Of a DNA stretch of 64,000 nucleotides, positions 14,843-23,907 are shown piece after piece. The position numbers and the translations under genes were made by a program. Each line of letters opens with the position of its first letter. The stretch's first letter is position 1. A model generated the notes under the pieces. It worked only from the letters and a program-made list of their open reading frames with translations, made no database searches and was not told where the DNA came from. Location: NCBI GenBank assembly GCA_040793985.1, contig JBFNJI010000003.1:434001-498000 (forward strand), given 5' to 3'. Source of the DNA: Thiodiazotropha sp040793985 (GTDB lineage: Bacteria; Pseudomonadota; Gammaproteobacteria; Chromatiales; Chromatiaceae).

Positions 14843-17800
14843 TCACAAGGCGCCGACCTCGCCCTTCTCATCGACAATCTCGGCCAGCATCTCTTGCAAA
14901 GGTCGTGGCTTGCCGAAGTGGTAGCCCTGTCCATAATCCACACCCATGTTTTTAAGGGCTGATCCGGTAATTTCGTCCGAAACGAACTCCGCTATAACCT
15001 GCTTGTCCATGAAATGGGCGATCTCGGTAATGGAATTGATCATGGCGTAATCGGCCGGCTTGTTGAGTATTTCCCGTACGAAAATCCCATCGATCTTGAC
15101 GAAGTCGACGGGAAAATCCCGCAGGTAGGAGAAGGAGGCGTAACCCGAGCCGAAATCATCGAGTGAGAATGAGCAGCCGAGTTGGCGAATTTCATTGATT
15201 GCAGCGGCCGTATCGCTGACATCGCCGACCAGCACGGTTTCCGTAATCTCGAACCCGATTTGCCTGGCTTGCAGCGGCGATGCCTTGATACGTTCGATCA
15301 ATCGATTTTTAAACTCATCATCCCCGACAGACATGCCCGACAGGTTGATGGAAAAACTCTCTCCCTCCGGAAGCCTGTCAGCATAGGGCTCAACCTGGCT
15401 GAAGAAGGCCTCAACCACCCAGCGGTCGACATCACGCATAAGATCATACTCTTCCGCAGCGCGGATGAAGGCAAAGGGTGATTCGAGATTTCCGGCATCA
15501 TTTCGGACACGCAGCAGGATCTCATGGTGAGGCGATAAGCCCTCCAATTCCTGCAGCGGAACGATGGGTTGCACGAAGAGTTCCAGGCGTCCCTTGGCCA
15601 GCGCCTCCTTGATTGCCGGCAAGGATTCGACAAGTTGCTGATGTTCCTGATACGTGGAATCGCTCTCCAGGTAGACCCTGGTGCAGTTGCCGCCCGCCTG
15701 TTTGGACCTGTTGCAGGCAGCAACGGCGGCCTGCAACAGCCTGTCGGCTCGCTGTTTGTTCGAGCCAATTTCAACAACCCCGACGCTTGTGGTGGAGGGG
15801 ATCATCATTCCCTGCCATTCAAAGTCATACTCGTAGATTGCCTGGCGCAGCATCTCCGCGACCCGGTAACCGTCTTCCAGGTCGTGGCCGGGCAACAGCA
15901 GGGAGAATTCGTCATCACCGATGCGTCCCAGGTAACCCTTCTCCGGCATATAGTTGAGTAGAATGTCGGTTACCTTCTGCAGCAGATTGTCGCCACCTTC
16001 GAATCCGCAGAGGTTGTTGACCACCTGAAACTTATCCAGATTGAGCAGAATCAGAATGCCAGCCTCTTCCTGATCATCCATCAGGCTGATATGTCTGCTC
16101 AATTCGGTTTCAAAGGTTCGACGGTTGCTGAGACCGGTGAGGGAATCGATGGCGGACTCATGCTTGAAGCTGTCATAGGAGTTGGAAAGGATGGTTTCGA
16201 CGGTGCGTTCGACAATCGGTTGTTTCTCCATTTCCATCGGGTAGATCTGCTGTTCTGCAAAGCGTTCAGCCAGGTATGGCAGCTCTTCATCCAGTACCTT
16301 GTAGCCGTCTCCATCCACCAACAGATAGCGACCCGTTTGTGGGTTTTTCCACGCCAGGCTGAGTATCCTCAGGTTAGCCTCGTCGCTTTGTTGTACAAGC
16401 CATGTATCGAGTGCGATCTCATTTATCCGGTGCTGCCAATCCCCCTTTCCATGATCTTGCGGGACGCTTGCAGGATGGATGTCCATACCCTGAAAATATT
16501 GGTCTAAATAAGCCTCATCCACCGTTATCGACTGATGGGGTGGACTATCGTTATTTGCACTATTCCCCAGCTTTTGCAGCAGCTCCTGTTCAAACGAAAG
16601 AGCTTGATCCGCGTAAATCGGGTAGTCGGTGAATCCCTTGCGGATCATCGATAACAGGGCATGCCGTTGATCATCCGTCAGTTTGTGTTTTTTTCCTGCC
16701 GTATCGCTGAGCAGTTTATGGAGCAGTTCAACGATCTGCAGATAGTTGAGCCAGCCCTTGTCGTCAGCCTTTTCCAGCACCGCTGTTTGAATCAGCAGGT
16801 TGACCCAGCCGAAGCGAAACAGCTTGTCGATGAGCGGGTCGATGGACTGTTCGAGCAGCAGATTCGAGAGAGCCTCAAAGGTCGCTGTCTGGGCCTGCCG
16901 CAGTTTTTCATCCTTTAGACAGCGCGAGATGGAGAGTTTTCGATTCGTCTCAAACCGCTCCTGCTGTTCATGTTGCAGCGCCTCTATCTCCGCGGTCACA
17001 TCGTCGACTTGAGTGTACCGCCCACCCTCAACGGACTCGGTGATTGCCGCGAATCGGCGTGAATCACGATCACGCAACAGAGAGGCGCGATTGCCTCTAT
17101 TTATATAGGGTTTCATTGACTCGATCGAATCGAGCAGACGTCGTACCGGATGGTCGCCGTTGTTCAGCAGGTTGGTATCCCGCAGTACCGCCTCGACAAC
17201 GAGGAACTTCAAACTGCTCAACAGTGCTCGCAACTCATCGGTTATCAGCGGATCCTTGCACAGAGTGGCAACCAGTTCCTCTCCGGCTCCGATAGCCGCG
17301 CGGGCCTCGTCGGACAACTCCACCGGTTTGGTGCTCTCCTCCTGCAGCAGCTGCTGAATCTGTTGCTGCAGGCTGGCTGTCTGCAATCTGGAGAGCGAGG
17401 TCAGGCTGGTCAATACCCCGTTGCGCTCGGTTTCCGTCATGCTCTGGATCGATGTCGATTCATCATCAGCCGGCTTGAGGTTGTTCAGGGCGGTAATGTT
17501 TTCGATGGGGCTACTGGCGGCATGGGTGGGTTCGGGACTCTTGACGATGGTCCAACGTTCCTGGACTTCCCGCTCCAGGCCGATAATCTTCTGTTGACGC
17601 AAAAGCTGCAGTAACTCCTCGTAGAGGAGACCCAGGTCACTCAGCAGGGTTTTGCAAAACCTGTTCAGCAGTACCCTGGTGACCGATACATTGAACTGAT
17701 AGCAATCGAGTATCTTCTTAATGATCGTCAACAGGCTTATCGGTGCTATTGGATTGAGCTCGTTGTGCACATTGTCCTGACAGAGATAGCTGAGTGCGCT

Positions 17801-18559
17801 TTCGATATGGTATAGGTTGCGCGCATTATCGGACTCAATCCGCCGTGCCAGCTTGTTGATCAGAATCCAGGTATCCACCTCATGGGTATCCACCAGCGCC
17901 AGATCTTCGGCCTGCTCTGATGTTGGCTGCTGCGCTGTCTCTTCTCCCAACAGCAGGGCGTAGTTTCTTCCGGCCAGCTGCAGAAAGCGTTCGCGGATGG
18001 TCGCCTGGTCCTTCTCCAGGCTGTTGAGGGCATAAAACAGCGATGACTCCTCCTGACGATCGCTGCTATCCGTAATCAGGTATTGTAATTCCTGCAGCGC
18101 GCTGGAGAAGAAATCGGTCAAACCGGCTTCGAGAAAGGGTTCTGTGTTTTGCTTGAGTTGGTTTACAAGCTCCCGGCTTTGGGCTGGACTACAGACGCTG
18201 GCATCCTCTTCACTGTCAGCGTTTGCGGACCTGCGCGCGTAGAGCGATTCATACAGCTTTTCACCCTCGTTGTCGCAGAAGGCGAGCCCCATACCCTCAC
18301 CGCTGAAGTAGACAACATGGGCGCATACCGCGAGAGACTCATCGGGGAGTGAAAGCAACACACTCTCCCGCTGATGTTCAGGCAGGTAGCCCTGGGGAAG
18401 GGCGCCGGTCAGGGCTTCATCCTGACATTGCAGGTAGACGCCACCCCGGGAGAAGTTGAGCATGCGACAGTTCGAGTAGTGCCTGGACTGGTATTCGATG
18501 GTGGCCGGGATGTCTACGTCGAGTCGGGGGTATCGTCTGCGATTCCTTTGATTATTCAT
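14843..18559 (-). CDS. PilZ-DUF1631-GGDEF-EAL c-di-GMP protein, 1238 residues
   Basis: A very large cytoplasmic protein. The N-terminus is a PilZ domain (about 5-110) with the c-di-GMP-binding RNRRRYPR and NFSRGG motifs. A long helical DUF1631-type region (about 130-750) follows. A GGDEF domain (about 800-960) has the site RIGDDEFSLLLPG, GDDEF instead of GGDEF. The EAL domain (about 985-1225) has HEILLRV (EIL), INLSGMSV, GFEITETVL, DDFGSGYASFSYL, VKIDG and QGYHFGKP, so the metal and catalytic residues are largely kept. I infer a phosphodiesterase with a possibly regulatory GGDEF half, sensing its own ligand through PilZ. No transmembrane segment is seen. The gene is alone, convergent with the EF-hand gene. 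Confidence 0.92.
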   Translation of the reverse strand: MNNQRNRRRYPRLDVDIPATIEYQSRHYSNCRMLNFSRGGVYLQCQDEALTGALPQGYLPEHQRESVLLSLPDESLAVCAHVVYFSGEGMGLAFCDNEGEKLYESLYARRSANADSEEDASVCSPAQSRELVNQLKQNTEPFLEAGLTDFFSSALQELQYLITDSSDRQEESSLFYALNSLEKDQATIRERFLQLAGRNYALLLGEETAQQPTSEQAEDLALVDTHEVDTWILINKLARRIESDNARNLYHIESALSYLCQDNVHNELNPIAPISLLTIIKKILDCYQFNVSVTRVLLNRFCKTLLSDLGLLYEELLQLLRQQKIIGLEREVQERWTIVKSPEPTHAASSPIENITALNNLKPADDESTSIQSMTETERNGVLTSLTSLSRLQTASLQQQIQQLLQEESTKPVELSDEARAAIGAGEELVATLCKDPLITDELRALLSSLKFLVVEAVLRDTNLLNNGDHPVRRLLDSIESMKPYINRGNRASLLRDRDSRRFAAITESVEGGRYTQVDDVTAEIEALQHEQQERFETNRKLSISRCLKDEKLRQAQTATFEALSNLLLEQSIDPLIDKLFRFGWVNLLIQTAVLEKADDKGWLNYLQIVELLHKLLSDTAGKKHKLTDDQRHALLSMIRKGFTDYPIYADQALSFEQELLQKLGNSANNDSPPHQSITVDEAYLDQYFQGMDIHPASVPQDHGKGDWQHRINEIALDTWLVQQSDEANLRILSLAWKNPQTGRYLLVDGDGYKVLDEELPYLAERFAEQQIYPMEMEKQPIVERTVETILSNSYDSFKHESAIDSLTGLSNRRTFETELSRHISLMDDQEEAGILILLNLDKFQVVNNLCGFEGGDNLLQKVTDILLNYMPEKGYLGRIGDDEFSLLLPGHDLEDGYRVAEMLRQAIYEYDFEWQGMMIPSTTSVGVVEIGSNKQRADRLLQAAVAACNRSKQAGGNCTRVYLESDSTYQEHQQLVESLPAIKEALAKGRLELFVQPIVPLQELEGLSPHHEILLRVRNDAGNLESPFAFIRAAEEYDLMRDVDRWVVEAFFSQVEPYADRLPEGESFSINLSGMSVGDDEFKNRLIERIKASPLQARQIGFEITETVLVGDVSDTAAAINEIRQLGCSFSLDDFGSGYASFSYLRDFPVDFVKIDGIFVREILNKPADYAMINSITEIAHFMDKQVIAEFVSDEITGSALKNMGVDYGQGYHFGKPRPLQEMLAEIVDEKGEVGAL

Positions 18560-18687
18560 TCCAGATTTCCCATTGATACCCAGCCTGCGACACGACTTCG
18601 ATTGTTTATTCAGTGGACTAAAGATTCATCGGCCGGTTGTTGTGCAGGCTTTAGTGCCCTGTGGGTGAGAAATGTAAATTATCTGCC

Positions 18688-18888
18688 CTATTGTAGGGGA
18701 ACAAATACCGAGAAGATGTCACTGATCACAGGGTTGGTGAGGATGTTTTTGTCGGATGGGCCCAGAAAGTCCGCGACCGATCGTCCTGGAAACCGTGTGT
18801 TGTAAGCTGAGTCGATCAACAAGGCAAACGTGATACCGGTATAAATGGCCAGAATAAACAACAGGTTGTAACTGGTTGCACCATACAT
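18688..18888 (-). CDS. Possible small membrane protein
   Basis: A 66-codon frame beginning MYGATSYNLLFILAIYTG with one hydrophobic segment (about residues 8-26) and a polar tail. There is no clear ribosome site before the ATG, and the frame is open further upstream towards the tRNA gene. It lies between tRNA-Arg and the start of the PilZ-DUF1631 gene. It may be a real small membrane protein or chance; I recognise no family. Confidence 0.3.
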   Translation of the reverse strand: MYGATSYNLLFILAIYTGITFALLIDSAYNTRFPGRSVADFLGPSDKNILTNPVISDIFSVFVPLQ

Positions 18889-19001
18889 GACCGAAGCTTT
18901 GCCTGAATGGCAGCCTGGCTGGATTGTATGCGCTATCGCGCTTGGGTCCTTATGCCACGCCCCAGGGATGTCGCTGTTGACGGGGTGCTGTGGAATCAAT
19001 C

Positions 19002-19078
19002 TGGCGCGCCCGACAGGATTTGAACCTGTGACCCCCGCCTTCGGAGGGCGGTACTCTATCCAGCTGAGCTACGGGCGC
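19002..19078 (-). tRNA. tRNA-Arg, anticodon CCG
   Basis: Read on the minus strand, a 77-base cloverleaf: acceptor GCGCCCG / CGGGCGC, D-arm GCTCAGCTGGATAGAG, anticodon arm CCGCC-CTCCGAA-GGCGG with anticodon CCG (reads CGG), T-arm ACAGG-TTCAAAT-CCTGT, discriminator G and an encoded CCA at 19002-19004. All stems pair. Confidence 0.97.
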
Positions 19079-19092
19079 ATTCTAGGGTGGGT

Positions 19093-19122
19093 AGTGTAAC
19101 GACAGGGGGCGACGGCGTCCAA
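19093..19122 (-). promoter_or_regulatory. Candidate promoter of tRNA-Arg
   Basis: On the minus strand TTGGAC (19117-19122) and TACACT (19093-19098) are 18 bases apart, with the -10 element 14 bases upstream of the mature tRNA 5' end. The -35 is weak. The placement fits a tRNA promoter. Confidence 0.45.
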
Positions 19123-19213
19123 CATCATGGTGAACAAGGCGATTTCGGCCAGTGGTTGGGAGGTAACCAACCCCGGGTGGTGAAGCTGGTTCGAACTTTT
19201 CGCCGCCTATGGG

Positions 19214-19219
19214 TATAAT
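19214..19219 (+). promoter_or_regulatory. Candidate -10 element of the cytochrome c gene
   Basis: A perfect TATAAT lies 62 bp upstream of the GTG start. The -35 position (TTCGAA) is poor, so the promoter may need an activator. Confidence 0.45.
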
Positions 19220-19281
19220 CGCCGGGTTTTGCGAATTGCCCATGACCTGGGCCTCAAGAGTTACAACGGAGGAACAAGCCC

Positions 19282-19797
19282 GTGAAGATCAAAGCCGTAT
19301 CCCTGTCCGCCCTGATTGCCCTGGCGGGAGTATCCAGCCATCTGCTGGCCGAGGAACGGGCGGATGTGCTCGAAAGAATTGCCCCGGTCGGCAAGGTGAG
19401 CGTGGCTGGTGAGGCCAAGCCTGCTGCCGCACCTGCGGCACCTACAGAGACGGCTGCCGCCGCGCCCGCCGCTGCCGAGGCACCGGCTGCCGAGACACCG
19501 GCCGCCGAAGCCGCCGCTCCGGCTGCGACCGCCGCCCCTGCTGCCGGCGGTGATCAACTGGCTTTGGCCACCCAATCCGGCTGCATGGCCTGTCACCAGA
19601 TCGAAACCAAGGTGGTCGGGCCGGCCTACAAAGAGGTTGCCGCCAAATATAAAGATGATGCCGCTGCCCTGGATATGCTGGTGGGCAAAGTGAAAAACGG
19701 TGCTGTGGGCACCTGGGGCCAGATTCCGATGCCACCCAATGCCCATATCCCCGAGGATGACATTCGCAGCCTCGTTAGCTGGGTGCTCAGCCACTAA
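19282..19797 (+). CDS. Periplasmic c-type cytochrome (c5/c551-like) with Ala-Pro linker
   Basis: A 171-residue secreted monoheme cytochrome. The signal peptide ends near LLAEE (residue 23). A long linker, about residues 50-92, consists nearly only of Ala, Pro, Thr and Glu. The cytochrome domain has the heme site CMACH (about 98-102) and the axial Met in QIPMPPN; it ends DDIRSLVSWVLSH. It would carry electrons in the periplasm to an oxidase or reductase, probably tethered or extended by the linker. The GTG start has a CGGAGGA ribosome site 9 bases upstream. The gene stands alone. Confidence 0.92.
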   Translation: MKIKAVSLSALIALAGVSSHLLAEERADVLERIAPVGKVSVAGEAKPAAAPAAPTETAAAAPAAAEAPAAETPAAEAAAPAATAAPAAGGDQLALATQSGCMACHQIETKVVGPAYKEVAAKYKDDAAALDMLVGKVKNGAVGTWGQIPMPPNAHIPEDDIRSLVSWVLSH

Positions 19798-19840
19798 AGC
19801 CAGCCTGGTCCATCCTTAACCTAATAGTCGATTTGTATGC

Positions 19841-19862
19841 TTCCCACGGTCTTCCGTGGGAA
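19841..19862. repeat. Inverted repeat between cytochrome c and rep genes
   Basis: TTCCCACGG / CCGTGGGAA with a 4-base loop, 44 bp after the cytochrome stop, in a 214-bp gap between convergent genes. There is no T-run after it, so it may be a factor-dependent or bidirectional end of transcription. No other copy was noticed in the window. Confidence 0.45.
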
Positions 19863-20011
19863 CACATACCGTGTCACCCGGCACCACTGAATCCATTCCC
19901 ATCCTGGTACGTGGGAGCCGGGATCTGTTAACACTGAACCAATCGGCTCTCCCTGTCCTGCATTTACTCGCAGCATCTGCGGGTTTACGAAGCGTGGCGT
20001 CTCGCCGCCCG

Positions 20012-22015
20012 CTATGAGAGCAGCGACTTGAGATTGGCCAGGTGGGCCGTACCCCGCTGCTGTTTCTCTTCGGCGCTGAGCTGGCTGCCGCGGCCCTCCC
20101 AGCGCAGGTCCTCTTCCGGCAACTCCTGCAGGAAACGGCTTGGTTCACAGGGAACCATTTCGCCGAAACGCTTGCGCTTGGCAGCATAGGTGAGGATCAG
20201 GTTGCGCCGCGCGCGGGTTATGCCCACATAGGCGAGGCGGCGCTCCTCCTCGATGTTCTCCTCTTCGATACTGCTGCGATGAGGCAGCAGATCCTCCTCC
20301 ATGCCGACAAGGAAGACGTGGGGAAACTCAAGCCCCTTGGCGGCGTGCAGGGTCATCAGGTGGACCTGGTCCTGCTGCTGCTCCTCGCTCTGCCGTTCCA
20401 GCAAGTCCATCAGGGTAAGGTGGTTGACCATCTCCTCCAGGCTCTTCTCCTGCAGCTCGCCATGGTAGAGGGCCTTGATCCAATCCAGCAGATCATTGAC
20501 GTTTTCCATGCGCCTTTCCGCTACGCTGTCGCTGCTGGCGTTGGCACTGATCCAATCCTCGTAGTCGATCTCGTCGACCAGCTTGCGCACGGCCTCCACC
20601 GGGTTGTTCTCGGCTTCCCTCGCACGGGTCTCTATGAGCTGGGAGAAGCGGTGTAGACGATCGCAGGCTCGGCTGTTCAACACGCTCTGCAGCCCCAACT
20701 CACGGCAGGCCGGTAACAGGCCGGTCTCCCTTTGCTGGGCATAGGCACTGAGCTTTTCCAGGGTGTTGGGCCCGATCTCCCGGCGTGGTGTGTTGATGAT
20801 CCGCAGAAAGGCGCTGTCATCGAGCGGATTGGCCAGCAGCCTGAGGTATGCCATGACGTCTTTCACCTCGGTGCGAGCGAAGAATGAAGTGCCACCGCTG
20901 AGAAAGTAGGGGATGTTGTGACTGCGCAGCGCCTTTTCGAACTGCTTTGCCTGGTGGTTGCCCCGATAGAGAATTGCGAAGTCACTGTTCGCCGCCTTTG
21001 CCGTGAACTTGAGATGGATGATTTCCGAAACCACCCTCTCCGCCTCCTGCATCTCGTTGCCGCACTCCATCACGCGCAGTTCCGCTCCCGGGCCGAGATC
21101 GCTCCAGAGCCGCTTTTCGAAGGCATGGGGATTGTTGCGGATCAGATGATTGGCCGAGCGCAGGATGCGTCCACTGGAACGGTAGTTCTGTTCCAGCTTT
21201 ATCATCTTCAGCCGGGGGAAGTCGGACTGCAGTTTCGCGAGGTTTTCAGGGCGCGCGCCGCGCCAGGCGTAGATCGACTGGTCATCGTCGCCGACGACAG
21301 TGAATGCGGCGCGCACACCGACCAGCAGTTTGACCAGTTCATACTGGGCCTGATTGGTATCCTGATACTCATCGACCAGCAGATAGCGGATTCGGTTCTG
21401 CCAGATCTCGAGGGCTTCCGGGTGATTGCGGAAGAGGGTCACGGGCAACAGAATCAGGTCGTCGAAATCGACTGCGTTGAAGGCCTTCAGGTTGCGCTGA
21501 TAGGCGGCATAGAGATGGGCCTTTCTGGCCTGCGTATCGTCTTCCGCCAGACTCAGCGCCTGTTCGGGGGTAATCAGATCGTTTTTCCAGCTCGATAGGG
21601 TCCACTGGACGGAATTGAGTTCAGACACATCACCCAAATCTTCTCTACCCAGCAGCTCCTTGAGCAGCGTTTCGCTGTCCTGTTGGTCGAAGATAGAGAA
21701 GCCGGCCTTGTAATCCAGTTGCTTCAGCTCCCGGCGAATGATATTGAGTCCCAGGGTATGAAAGGTGGAGACGACCGGGCCCGCGCCGTTATCGCCGCCA
21801 ATCATCCCGGCCACACGTTGTTTCATCTCCCGCGCAGCCTTATTGGTGAAGGTCACCGCTGTGATGGATCCTGGATCGATGGCGCACTGTTTTATCAGAT
21901 GGGCGATCTTGGCAGTGATCACCCGGGTCTTGCCACTGCCGGCGCCGGCGAGGACCAGCAGCGGTCCATCGATGTAGTTGACCGCCGTTTGTTGCTGCGG
22001 ATTGAGATCAGGCAT
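20012..22015 (-). CDS. rep: ATP-dependent DNA helicase Rep
   Basis: A 667-residue superfamily 1 helicase, 3' to 5', that helps restart replication and clear proteins from DNA. Motifs in order: LNPQQQTAV (Q motif), AGAGSGKTRV (I), TFTNKAAREM (Ia), LLVDEYQDTN (II), VVGDDDQSIYAWRGA (III), LEQNYRSSGRI (IV), LMTLHAAKGLEFPHVFLVGMEE (V, shown split as TLHAAKGLEF and VFLVGMEE) and YVGITRARRNL (VI). The overall run matches E. coli Rep better than UvrD (for example SNWKNDL-like SSWKNDL, SGGTSFFAR). Length is normal. It begins with MPDLNPQQQ. Confidence 0.96.
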   Translation of the reverse strand: MPDLNPQQQTAVNYIDGPLLVLAGAGSGKTRVITAKIAHLIKQCAIDPGSITAVTFTNKAAREMKQRVAGMIGGDNGAGPVVSTFHTLGLNIIRRELKQLDYKAGFSIFDQQDSETLLKELLGREDLGDVSELNSVQWTLSSWKNDLITPEQALSLAEDDTQARKAHLYAAYQRNLKAFNAVDFDDLILLPVTLFRNHPEALEIWQNRIRYLLVDEYQDTNQAQYELVKLLVGVRAAFTVVGDDDQSIYAWRGARPENLAKLQSDFPRLKMIKLEQNYRSSGRILRSANHLIRNNPHAFEKRLWSDLGPGAELRVMECGNEMQEAERVVSEIIHLKFTAKAANSDFAILYRGNHQAKQFEKALRSHNIPYFLSGGTSFFARTEVKDVMAYLRLLANPLDDSAFLRIINTPRREIGPNTLEKLSAYAQQRETGLLPACRELGLQSVLNSRACDRLHRFSQLIETRAREAENNPVEAVRKLVDEIDYEDWISANASSDSVAERRMENVNDLLDWIKALYHGELQEKSLEEMVNHLTLMDLLERQSEEQQQDQVHLMTLHAAKGLEFPHVFLVGMEEDLLPHRSSIEEENIEEERRLAYVGITRARRNLILTYAAKRKRFGEMVPCEPSRFLQELPEEDLRWEGRGSQLSAEEKQQRGTAHLANLKSLLS

Positions 22016-22145
22016 GGGTTGCGGTCTTACGCTAGTCCGGTTTTGCGGGATTGAAAACGAAAGGCGGAAGGTTACGCAGTGAAGGGGTCCATTTCAACAA
22101 CCAGGGTTGCTTGCTATGATTGAGCCTCCATGCCGCAGCAGAAAA

Positions 22146-22889
22146 ATGACAACGAGTGAACACCTGATGGCGATGACAAGAGACCGGCGCCGCTCCCCCA
22201 GGGGTGGCAACGAACGTCAGCTGACTCGAGAGTCCTGGCGGGTATTCCAGATAATGGCGGAGTTCGTCGAGGGTTTTGAGCAGTTGGCTCAGATCAGTCC
22301 TTCGGTAAGTTTTTTCGGCTCCGCACGCACGCCCCGCGACCATCATCACTACGCCTTGGCGGAAGAGATCGCGCGTCTGCTCTCCGACAGCGGCTTCTCC
22401 GTGGTCAGTGGCGGTGGCCCCGGCATCATGGAGGCTGCGAACAAAGGCGCCTTCGAGGGTAAATCCACCAGCATCGGTCTCAATATCCAGCTTCCGATGG
22501 AGCAGGCCGGGAACCCCTACCAGGATATCGCGCTCAACTTCCGCCACTTTTTTGCCCGCAAAGTGATGTTTGTGAAACATGCCTCGGCCTATGTGGTGCT
22601 CCCGGGCGGTTTCGGGACCCTGGATGAGATGGCCGAGATACTGACCCTGGTGCAAACCGGGAAGACCCGAAAGATCCCGATCATCCTGGTGGACGGGGCG
22701 TTTTGGCAGGGATTGCTGGACTGGTTTCGCGGTACCCTCTGCGAGACGGGCACCATCAGTCCCGAGGATCTCGATCTGGTGCAGGTCTGCAACCAGCCGA
22801 AAGAGGTGGTGGATGCAATCTTCGCCCACTATGAGACTCGCCGTTTCGAACCCTCCCCCGCGGAACAGGAGATACTGCTCGAGCTCTAA
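22146..22889 (+). CDS. LOG-family nucleotide hydrolase (TIGR00730 type)
   Basis: About 247 residues. The Rossmann-like fold shows VSFFGSARTPRDH, VVSGGGPGIMEAANKGA, and the signature VVLPGGFGTLDEM (PGGxGTxxE), with Arg in FFARKVMF. The LOG family cleaves nucleoside monophosphates such as AMP to ribose phosphate and base (cytokinin-riboside monophosphate in plants). The ATG at 22146 lacks a good ribosome site; ATG 22167 is an equally good start. The gene is divergent from rep. Confidence 0.88.
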   Translation: MTTSEHLMAMTRDRRRSPRGGNERQLTRESWRVFQIMAEFVEGFEQLAQISPSVSFFGSARTPRDHHHYALAEEIARLLSDSGFSVVSGGGPGIMEAANKGAFEGKSTSIGLNIQLPMEQAGNPYQDIALNFRHFFARKVMFVKHASAYVVLPGGFGTLDEMAEILTLVQTGKTRKIPIILVDGAFWQGLLDWFRGTLCETGTISPEDLDLVQVCNQPKEVVDAIFAHYETRRFEPSPAEQEILLEL

Positions 22890-22891
22890 CC

Positions 22892-22916
22892 AGGCTGAGA
22901 TATTTCACCTCGGCCT
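22892..22916 (+). terminator. Hairpin after the LOG-family gene
   Basis: AGGCTGAG / CTCGGCCT (one wobble) with a 9-base loop just after the stop. A run of seven T follows only after a further 14 bases, so termination efficiency is uncertain. The T-run merges into TATAAT (22937-22942), which may be the -10 of the next gene. Confidence 0.35.
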
Positions 22917-22991
22917 AGGGGCTGTTAGACTTTTTTTATAATCAGCTGGATCGCCCGGCCGGTATTCGATGTGCCTCCCAGGAGGGAGTTA

Positions 22992-23342
22992 ATGCCTAGT
23001 AACAGTTTGCTGATCTTACCCGTGTTGACCCTGATGCTGCTTGCCGCCGGCTTGCCTGCAGCCGAGGTTGGGGATGAGGCCGTGCCTGAACCGCCTGAGC
23101 TGCCACTGCCTGAGATTATCGTGGATGGTGAAGTGATTGAACCCGAGGTGACAATCATCAAGCATGAGGAGGGGACCATCTACGAGTACCGGATCGATGG
23201 CCAGCTCTATATGGTGAAGGTCCAGCCCGATGCCGGACCGCCCTACTACATGGTCGATCGGGACGGTGACGGTGAATTCGACTCCCGTTCATCGGATCCG
23301 ACCAATATCTCTGTGCCGCAATGGATATTGATGCGTTGGTAG
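22992..23342 (+). CDS. DUF2782-family periplasmic protein
   Basis: A 116-residue protein. The ATG at 22992 has AGGAGGGAG just upstream. The signal peptide ends near LPAAE (residue 23). A Pro/Glu-rich stretch (PEPPELPLPEI) is followed by the DUF2782 domain: VTIIKHEEGTIYEYRIDGQ, YMVKVQPDAGPPYYMVD and a calcium-loop-like DRDGDGEFDSR. It ends SVPQWILMRW. The function of this family is unknown; it is a short gammaproteobacterial envelope protein. It is 16 bp before the TRAP small subunit gene, though it may have its own promoter. Confidence 0.85.
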   Translation: MPSNSLLILPVLTLMLLAAGLPAAEVGDEAVPEPPELPLPEIIVDGEVIEPEVTIIKHEEGTIYEYRIDGQLYMVKVQPDAGPPYYMVDRDGDGEFDSRSSDPTNISVPQWILMRW

Positions 23343-23358
23343 TTGTCAGTAGGGCTCG

Positions 23359-23907
23359 ATGAAAGCTGTTGTCGCCGCACTTGAACCATTCGCCCGGCTG
23401 CTCGAGCTGATAAACGAATGGACAGGACGGGCGGTCTCATGGTTGAGCCTGCTGATGGTGCTGGTTACCTTCACCGTGGTGGTGTTGCGCTATGTCTTTG
23501 ACCTTGGGTGGATCTGGTTGCAGGAGTCGGTCACCTTCATGCACGGTGCGCTGTTCCTGGTTGGTGCCGCCTATACCCTGAAGCATGGCGGCCATGTCCG
23601 CGTCGACATCTTCTTCCAGCGCTTCTCTCCCCAGCGACAGGCCTGGATCGACATGCTCGGCAGTCTGCTGTTGTTGATGCCGGTCTGTCTCTTCATCTTT
23701 GCGGTAAGCTGGGACTATGTGGTCCAATCCTGGTCGCTGCGGGAGGGATCAAGGGAGGCCGGCGGCCTGGATGGTGTCTATCTTTTCAAGAGCCTGATCC
23801 TGGTAATGGCGGGGCTGTTGCTGATGCAGGGGCTGGCAACGGTGATTCGCTCGCTGTTGCGGCTGTTTGGACAGGCCGACGATATCGAGGCGGAGGAGAA
23901 TGGCTGA
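23359..23907 (+). CDS. TRAP transporter small permease subunit (DctQ-like)
   Basis: A 182-residue integral membrane protein with four helices (about 27-47, 58-78, 97-117, 140-160) and the DctQ features VVLRYVFDLGWIWLQE, AAYTLKHGGHVRVDIF and a final helix. It forms the membrane complex with the large subunit, whose gene overlaps by 8 bp. No gene for the periplasmic binding protein (DctP) is present on either side, so the solute cannot be guessed. Confidence 0.92.
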   Translation: MKAVVAALEPFARLLELINEWTGRAVSWLSLLMVLVTFTVVVLRYVFDLGWIWLQESVTFMHGALFLVGAAYTLKHGGHVRVDIFFQRFSPQRQAWIDMLGSLLLLMPVCLFIFAVSWDYVVQSWSLREGSREAGGLDGVYLFKSLILVMAGLLLMQGLATVIRSLLRLFGQADDIEAEENG

